Source: Zeus faber
Lineage: Eukaryota > Chordata > Actinopteri > Zeiformes > Zeidae
Length of the DNA: 64,000 nucleotides
Reading direction: 5' to 3'
Assembly (NCBI GenBank): GCA_960531495.1
Contig: OY482865.1
Location: 6,499,608-6,563,607 of the forward strand
The notes beneath the pieces are model-generated. The model was not told the DNA's origin and did not search any database. It worked only from the letters and a program-made list of their open reading frames with translations. The position numbers were made by a program, and so were the translations under genes. Shown here one piece after another: positions 57,915-64,000 of the stretch. Within the stretch, counting starts at the first letter, position 1; every line of letters starts with the position of its first letter.

Positions 57915-60446
57915 GTTCATGCTCTCCAAGAAGTGTGTCTAGTGTACATCTATTTATCTGTGTGTGCGTGCGTTTCTAGCTTCTCACCATGGCTGCCGCC
58001 GCTCCATCAGCGCTGCCGCCTGGAACTCAGGGTTTCCGCGCTCCACGCCTCCGTCTGCAACAGCATCCACCTACTGCCCTCCTCCACCGGCCCCCTCCTC
58101 CTCCAGCTGCCGCAGCCCTCCTCCACCGGCCGCCGCCCTCCTCCATCCACCGCTGCCTCCCTCCACCCGCCCTCTCTCTCCCTCTCTCTCTCTCGCTCTC
58201 TCTCTCTCTAATTAACTCTAAATAAGTGTGTGTGTGTGTGTGTGTGTGTGTGGGTCAATCCCTGTATGTGTGTAATGCACACACCGCTGATCCACTGGTT
58301 GTCTCTGTCAGACACTTCCAACATAAACACAGCGTTCTCCAATAAGAGCGCTTTAATTACTCTTTCTTTCCTACCGTGGTTACGCACGGGTGTACACACA
58401 CACATACACACACACACACACAGCGGTTGAGGTGTTGTGTGTCCAGCCAGGAGACTGATGTGAGCAGCAGACATGTTTCGTTGGTCCCTCCTCCTCCTCC
58501 GCCTCCTCCTCCACCTCACTGTCCTCCACACAGACCACAGACCTCGGAGAGACGGACGGAGACCGTCTTTTTCCTCCCCACTTGAATTCCACAATCTTTT
58601 ATGAGCGTGAGAAATCACGGAGGCTCTGTGTGCCGCCATTATTTGGCCGCCATTATTTAATCTGTTTTTTTTTGTTTTTTTTTTTTCTTCTTTTGCTTTA
58701 GCAATTTTTTTTTTTCCTTCCCGTGTTTCGGGTTTAGGGTTTAGGGTTTAGGGTTTAGGGTCCCCAGCACCATAGAGCTCACAGCCGATCCATGGTACCA
58801 CACTGGCTCTGGTTCTGGTCGTAGCCAGAGCGGGGCCCACGGTGTCTGTGGGCTCCAGAGGTTCCAACCAAACTGTGATTTAATGAACCGAGGCTCCGTG
58901 GAATCTCTGAGGTTTGGCTTCAAACGGAGAGCAGCTTCCAATTAACATCCTATAATGACTCTCTGTCTCTCGCCGTCCCTCCCTCCCGCCCTCTCCTTCG
59001 CTCTGTCTCTCCTCTACCCCTCTCTCTCTCTCTCTCTCTCTACCTCTACCCCCTTCTCTCTCGTTCTGTCTCACGCTCGCCTTCTCCTCCTTTCTGTCTC
59101 CAACCCTCTGTCCCTCTCCACCTCTCTCTCTCCCTCTCCCTCTTTCTCGCCCCCCTCTCTCTCCTCCCCTCCCCTCCGCTCCCTCTATCATTATTTTTCT
59201 CTTTTTCTCTCTGCACCCTCTCCATCACACTCTCTCTCCCTCTCTCTCTCCCCCTCCCCGCCCCTCTCTCTCCTTCTCATCCCTCTCTCCTCCCTCCCTC
59301 TTACTCTATGGCTGAAGCGCCAAACCACAGTTACTTTATAAGTGATCGATCCAAGCTACAACGATAATAATAACAGCAATCATAACCAACAAATGTATGA
59401 TGAATATTGATCAAATTGAAAGAAAAATTGAGGATTTGAGACCAAATGACTAAACTACATCCAGCCGTCACAAGGGTACCAATTGACACGCACCACGAAC
59501 AGCCCCTCACTCTCCCTCTCTCTCTCTCTCTCTCGCTCACCCACACTCTTCCTATTATTTTTTCCACCATTTTTCCAGCCATCACCTTTGCCTTTCCCCT
59601 CTGCTCCTTCCCAGAGTGCTTTGGCCCCCGCGTACGTCCTGAGAGGCCCCCCTCGGGGGGGGGGGGGACTCGCGTGCACTCACGCCGCCCGCCCCGAATA
59701 AAAACCTGCCGACCGGTCAGCGCCGGGCGGGTCGCCTTCATTCTGTGCCAGCGGTCGGGAGGGGGGAAGCCGGTGTCAAACAAAAGCGAGAGAGCGGGCT
59801 TTATGTACTTTATTTACGACGGCAGTAAATCCCGCCGCTCGATGGCGGAGCAGTTTTTAGCCTGCTTGTAAAAAGTGGATGTTTGGGTTGAGAGGGAGGG
59901 AGGTACAGGTATGTGCAGGTTCAGCGCTATCAAGTTCAGAATCCTCCCTTTCGTGCATTTATCCTGCGCTGATCCCGCAGTAATGCTGTTTATGTTTGCA
60001 GATGGCCCCGCGTAGCATTGGGCTTAAAGGGTCTTTTTTTTTTTTTTGCATAAAAGCCTGACGTGCAGTTTGAATCTTCTGGAGCGAAAGCAACAAGGCA
60101 CCTTTTTTTTTTTTGCTTTCCCTCCCTCAAGCGGTTCCTCTCTCTTGGGTCAGCATGTCTTGAAAAAAATCAAAGGCGCGACTTCGTACACCGGCTTCAT
60201 TTCGTAGATCGAGTCCCTAAATATCCGCTCCTCGCGGCTCCTGGAAAAACGGGAATCCCAAGTCCCTCTTCAAGGTTTTATTCCTGTCGGATCCTTGAAG
60301 GTTGGCCCGGCCCGTCTTTACCTGAGGGCTTTGGAAGGATTCGGGCTCATCACTCACACTTAAATGCTGCCAATCTGTGCCATCGCATGCGAACCAAACC
60401 CTGTGTGGGAATGACAGGGATCAGAGCCCAAACATTACTGTCTACG
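56375..60446. other. Intergenic stretch, no gene recognised
   Basis: This stretch is dominated by simple sequence: GT-rich tracts at 56396-56470 and 57600-57920, CT-rich tracts at 58160-58210, 58955-59310 and 59505-59535, and CCTCCTCC runs near 56555-56600 and 58485-58510. Long ORFs here follow the repeats. No protein family was recognised. Confidence 0.5.
58730..58760 (+). repeat. Short telomere-like (TTTAGGG)4 array
   Basis: GGG followed by four exact TTTAGGG units. Vertebrate telomeres use TTAGGG; the seven-base form is the plant type. Confidence 0.95.
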
Positions 60447-60889
60447 TGGCACGGTGGCGCAGTGCATTGCACTGCTGCCTCACAGCAAGAAGGTCCTGGG
60501 TTCGATTCCCGCCTGGGGCGCTGTTGGCACCGTGCTCCGGCGGGTTATCTTCCAAAAAACAGGAGCCTTTCTGTGTGGAGTTTGCATGTTCTCCCCGTGC
60601 TCACATGGGGTTTCCTCCACCTCACGTCAGTAAGGACCCCCTCAAAAACATGCACCCATCATCGTCTGACCAGCGATGGACACTTATCACCTGGTCCCCG
60701 GGCGCGTCCACGTATGCTGCCCACTGCTCCTGGCTGTGCCCCCGGAGGAAGGACAAGCCAGGATGGGTCAAAAGCAGAGGAGCCATTTCACCGGCCACCA
60801 TCAAGCATGTGCATGTGTGTGTGTGTGCAAGCATGTGTTGTGGAGTGTCGTGTGACAATTAAAGACTGTTTCTTCTTCTTTCTTCTTCT
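60447..60889 (+). mobile_element. tRNA-like SINE-type dispersed repeat, full-length copy
   Basis: The head GGCACGGTGGCGCAGTGCAT and GGTTCGATTCCCGCC resembles RNA polymerase III A and B boxes. The middle GCCTTTCTGTGTGGAGTTTG followed by CATGTTCTCCCCGTG is a common vertebrate repeat block. The tail carries a GT microsatellite, GTGACAATTAAAGACTG and (TTC)n. Assignment to a named family is not possible here; an origin as a non-autonomous DNA element is the alternative. Confidence 0.75.
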
Positions 60890-62836
60890 ATAATAATAAT
60901 GAATATGGCTGCAGGCAGGAAAACGCGGGGTCCAGGGTAGTCGGCCCCTCATTAAAGTTCAATGGAAGAGTGTGTCTCTCTGTTCCAGTGTGTCTTGTGG
61001 CTGCACAAGTCCATTCCTTCCGGCCTGGTTACAGTAATCCTATGATGGGACGGTGTTTGCGGCTGCGGGTGGGTTTCCTACGCCGGGGCTAATGGCGGTT
61101 GTCATTCTGAACTTGGGCCGCACGATTACGGCTGAGATGATATTCACCGTTATCGACCACGATTAGTAAGCGCTCCAGCACACGATAATGCAGATGCTGT
61201 CTTCCAGCCTTGGGCGATTCTGACATTGCAATACAACCTCTTCCTGAAACATTGTCTTTTATTCTGTCTGATAAAGGCCGTTTCCTTCTCCGACCCTTTC
61301 TGTCCGTGTCAAAACCTTTTCTGGGCCTTGCTCTCAAGTACCGCTGTCAACCTGACACCTGCACACTGCTTGTTCCTGGAGCCTCCAAACCGTGCATCGC
61401 CCTGATGAAAAGAGCGTCTTGACACCGGGATGTGTGGCGTATCAACTGGTTTACTTAAAGGAACGCCATCTTTTTATTTTATTCTATTTTAAGAGGGGAG
61501 TCGCTGACCTCTAAAGCAACACGTTCTGCCCATCGTTTCTGTCTATCGATGATAAAAAAAAAAAAAGGATTTAAAAAAAGTTATTCTACAAGAATGAACA
61601 GATCTGGATAAAACTTGAGCTTGCCCCGCATACACGTTTTATTCATCTTGTCCGTGAATGCGTCGGATCCATGACGTCCACAGGCGACTGACGTCAGGTT
61701 TTCATGAACCAAAAACATTAGGGCTCCTACCCACATTAGGGCACCCCTAATAACCATGATAATAATCATGAAATCTTATTTTCCGTATGAGCTGCCTTAA
61801 AAAAAAATACAAAATATTACCTCTGGGAAGAAAACAAACCCCACATTGTACAGTACATGCGACGTGACCTCAAGCCATGATTTATACCTCATTATCCCTT
61901 TATAGGGTTGTTATTCTGGCCATAAAAGCTCATGAAAATGGGCAAAACGTGAATGTTTTTAGTTTTTTTTTTTCCACATTAGAGTCCTACACCTAGATGT
62001 AATCCATCCAACATGGCCTCATGTCTTCCCCCACTACACGATTCTGGGCAAGAGCATCGTAAAACAAGCCTTCATGTCTGAGCTGCGTTTCCAGTGAGAT
62101 GAGTTTTACAGTCGCTCGTTCTGTAATTATGATTATTATTTTCTTCTTTCTTCGTGTCTGGTCTGCTCGCGCAGATTTAACCGTTTCGGCTGCTCTACTT
62201 TCCCAGACGTGAACGCAAAGCCGGCTGTGCCGAAGGCAGCCGTAACGAGACTTGGAAAAACCTTTCCTACAGAAGGTGATTTTTCCCTCCGAAATGTGAC
62301 TTCTGTGAGAACCTCCAGACTAGATAGTTAGTATGGGACTAAAGTAACATACCCTGTTCACTTAAATCAGGGACTTCCTGCATTAAAACTAATCCGGTTT
62401 GGATCCGCCTTCAGCGACCCGCATGATTGGAAACCCGACGCTCCCGTCCGCCCGGTCCACCACTCGCCATACCTAATAACACCTTCCCTCCTGCAACTCC
62501 CTCCGTCTCCCTTCCAAAAATTTGTTTCCAAGATGTATATCATACGTCTAACTCTGACATATCAACGATCAAAGAACAACATTCGATTTTCTCGCTTTCC
62601 GACACAGATTTGATGTTTCAGGCGTAGGAAATGCTGCATGTTTTATTGCGTTCCCTTAACCCCCGATACGAATCGTCTCAGGCTCATACTGCTCAGAAAT
62701 CGTACTTTAAAGTGCGAATCCATGAGGTCGTCTGCGTCGGGCGGAGCGCCCTGTGAGTCCCGGAATTCCCTTCAAAACCTTTTGCCAACGTCTAGGTTTA
62801 CCCTCATCTTTTTCTCCTGAGTTCGGGGCCCCTTCC
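60890..62836. other. Intergenic stretch, no gene recognised
   Basis: No conserved coding signal was seen. An A run occurs at 61554-61566 and poly-T/poly-A tracts near 61800 and 61965. Confidence 0.5.
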
Positions 62837-63020
62837 CGGGAAAGGCGGCGGACCCCGCCCCCAACAATGGAAACGGCATATAGAGGAGCACACGAATGGC
62901 GCAAAATATATTCAACGGCTATTTCTTTAAAAAGTTCCAGCTGAATAAAGTATCAAATATGCAAAAAAATAATAATAATAATTAACTCAATAATCTTATG
63001 GATTACCATTTTAAACATTC
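62837..63020 (+). repeat. Dispersed repeat, copy B
   Basis: CGGGAAAGGCGGCGGACCCC at 62838 and TAATCTTATGGATTACCA at about 62992 match copy A at 35145-35345 in order and spacing. Confidence 0.7.
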
Positions 63021-63100
63021 AAGATTCAAGGGTTGAAAAGATGTATTTGTCACATACGTATTGTACTGTACAGCATGTAGTGAAATGCTTTTTGGCAATT
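63020..63100 (-). mobile_element. Retroposon 3' tail, minus orientation
   Basis: AAGATTCAAG, ATTTGTCACATACG and GTAGTGAAATGC are reverse complements of the tail words CTTGAATCTT, GTATGTGACAAAT and CATTTCAC seen at 46666-46817. Confidence 0.5.
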
Positions 63101-63304
63101 CCAGATGTTCTGGGCAGAGTAGTAAAGAGAGAATAGTAAAATATAATAGAATAAAATAATAATCTAAGGAAATAAAAAAAGTATAAATCCTATTTAACTT
63201 TTATATACAGCAATTAAAATATACCCTGCAACAGAAACTCTCTGTTTGTTGTGCGATTTAAACTTAATCTTCCGGACCTGGAATCTGTATCCGATCAAAA
63301 CAAA

Positions 63305-63440
63305 GCAGGTTCAAGTTCAAGTTCAAGAGATTATTTGTCACATACACGCGGTCAAACATATATGAAGTCAAATGTCATGACACCCGGTGATTACGCACAA
63401 TAAGCTCTATAAGCTCTAAAAATACCCAAAATACTAAAAT
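63305..63440 (-). mobile_element. LINE/SINE-type 3' tail, copy 2, minus orientation
   Basis: The reverse complement reads GAGCTTATTGTGCGTAATCA, CCGGGTGTCATGACATTTGA, then GTGACAAATAATCTCTTGAA, matching 30930-31015. The (GTTCAA)n at the outer end is a tail microsatellite. Confidence 0.7.
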
Positions 63441-63927
63441 GTGCCCAATCGACACGCGGACAGGACACGTCTCTGGCGTCCCTCGGGCAGCGTGTTGACC
63501 TCCATCCCGTTTGGTTGCGGCAGCTTTCATGTGGGTGCGGTGTTCCCTCATGGACCTGCGGGGGTCACTGCGGGGGTCACTGCGGGGGTCAGCGCGGGGC
63601 TGTCGGCAACAAGGCAACCGGCTGGAGTTACGTGAAAAAAGCCTTTGTCCGGGAACCGCTCCCCAGATGGGGCCCGTTCGCGAGGCCTTAAAAATGGAAA
63701 TGTTGAAATGTCTCGCCGGAGCAGATGTGAGACAGAGGTTTTGGGGGTGGGGCGGTGGTGGAGGGGGGCTGTAAGTGTAGTAGTGTGCTAATGTGCTGCT
63801 AGTGTGTAGTAGTGTATGAGCTGCACGTGCAGACGTTCACCAGGACTTACAGTAAGTGCACTGGAAAGCACATGAATCACCGTCTGCGTTTTGATGTTTC
63901 ACTGTACATATTTGTAGCAGCATGCAT

Positions 63928-63930
<3 letters not shown>
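63441..63930. other. Intergenic stretch, no gene recognised
   Basis: A triplicated GCGGGGGTCACT-type unit lies at 63557-63597. No conserved coding signal was seen. Confidence 0.45.

Positions 63931-63967
<37 letters not shown>
63931..63967 (+). repeat. (GT)n microsatellite near the window end
   Basis: About 18 GT units, followed by GCGT/GCAC-rich sequence to the end of the window. Confidence 0.93.
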
Positions 63968-63971
<4 letters not shown>

Positions 63972-64000
63972 CACGTGCGTGTGTGCGTACGTGTCTTGTG

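Noticed and set aside
57205-57979. Long Cys/Val-rich ORFs
   Set aside because: GT-rich simple sequence; frames on both strands remain open for compositional reasons.
60485-60515. tRNA gene suggested by GGTTCGATTCCCGCC
   Set aside because: The surrounding sequence does not fold into a full cloverleaf in my reading and belongs to a dispersed repeat also present at 50.4 kb.

Overview
The window looks like nuclear DNA of a ray-finned (teleost) fish. It carries one vertebrate gene with GT-AG introns, Tc1, Tigger and hAT-type DNA transposon remnants, LINE 3' tails, and a very high density of dinucleotide and tetranucleotide microsatellites and minisatellites. No bacterial, organellar or viral gene was recognised. 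The species cannot be named from the sequence alone.

Positions 1-9.9 kb hold the only recognisable cellular gene, net1 (neuroepithelial cell-transforming gene 1, a RhoA-family guanine nucleotide exchange factor), on the + strand. Nine coding exons (194-286, 3734-3841, 4103-4267, 5008-5070, 5375-5548, 6107-6364, 6535-6705, 7485-7671, 7894-8444) join in frame to a predicted protein of 589 residues. It starts like the short NET1A isoform (MVAYDELGSLVPIKRT), has a DH domain followed by a PH domain, and ends in a class I PDZ ligand (ETMV). A 3' UTR of about 1.45 kb ends near an AATAAA at 9872-9877. The first exons of the long, nuclear-targeted isoform are not visible and would lie upstream of the window.

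From about 9.9 kb to 64 kb I recognise no cellular protein-coding gene. This stretch holds a degenerate Tc1/mariner element with intact inverted repeats (20753-22224), a Tigger/pogo remnant (near 25.9-26.2 kb), an hAT-like non-autonomous element (55316-56374) with related fragments near 52.3 and 53.2 kb, small inverted-repeat elements, LINE-type 3' tails, and two copies of a tRNA-like dispersed repeat (50.4 and 60.4 kb).

It also holds many tandem arrays: a 39-bp minisatellite (18.07-18.73 kb), a heptamer array (25.53-25.77 kb), an 11-bp array (44.5-44.7 kb), a CTAGTAACAATGG-type array present in inverted orientation at 37.7 and 41.9 kb, a three-copy segmental repeat at 33.9-34.56 kb, a 68-nt perfect AT palindrome, and a short TTTAGGG telomere-like array. 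Most long open reading frames in this part are by-products of simple repeats.

No new protein system was found. The most interesting points are repeat architecture and lineage-specific details of net1: an expanded Ser/Pro tail and a changed residue at a PAK-type phosphorylation site.
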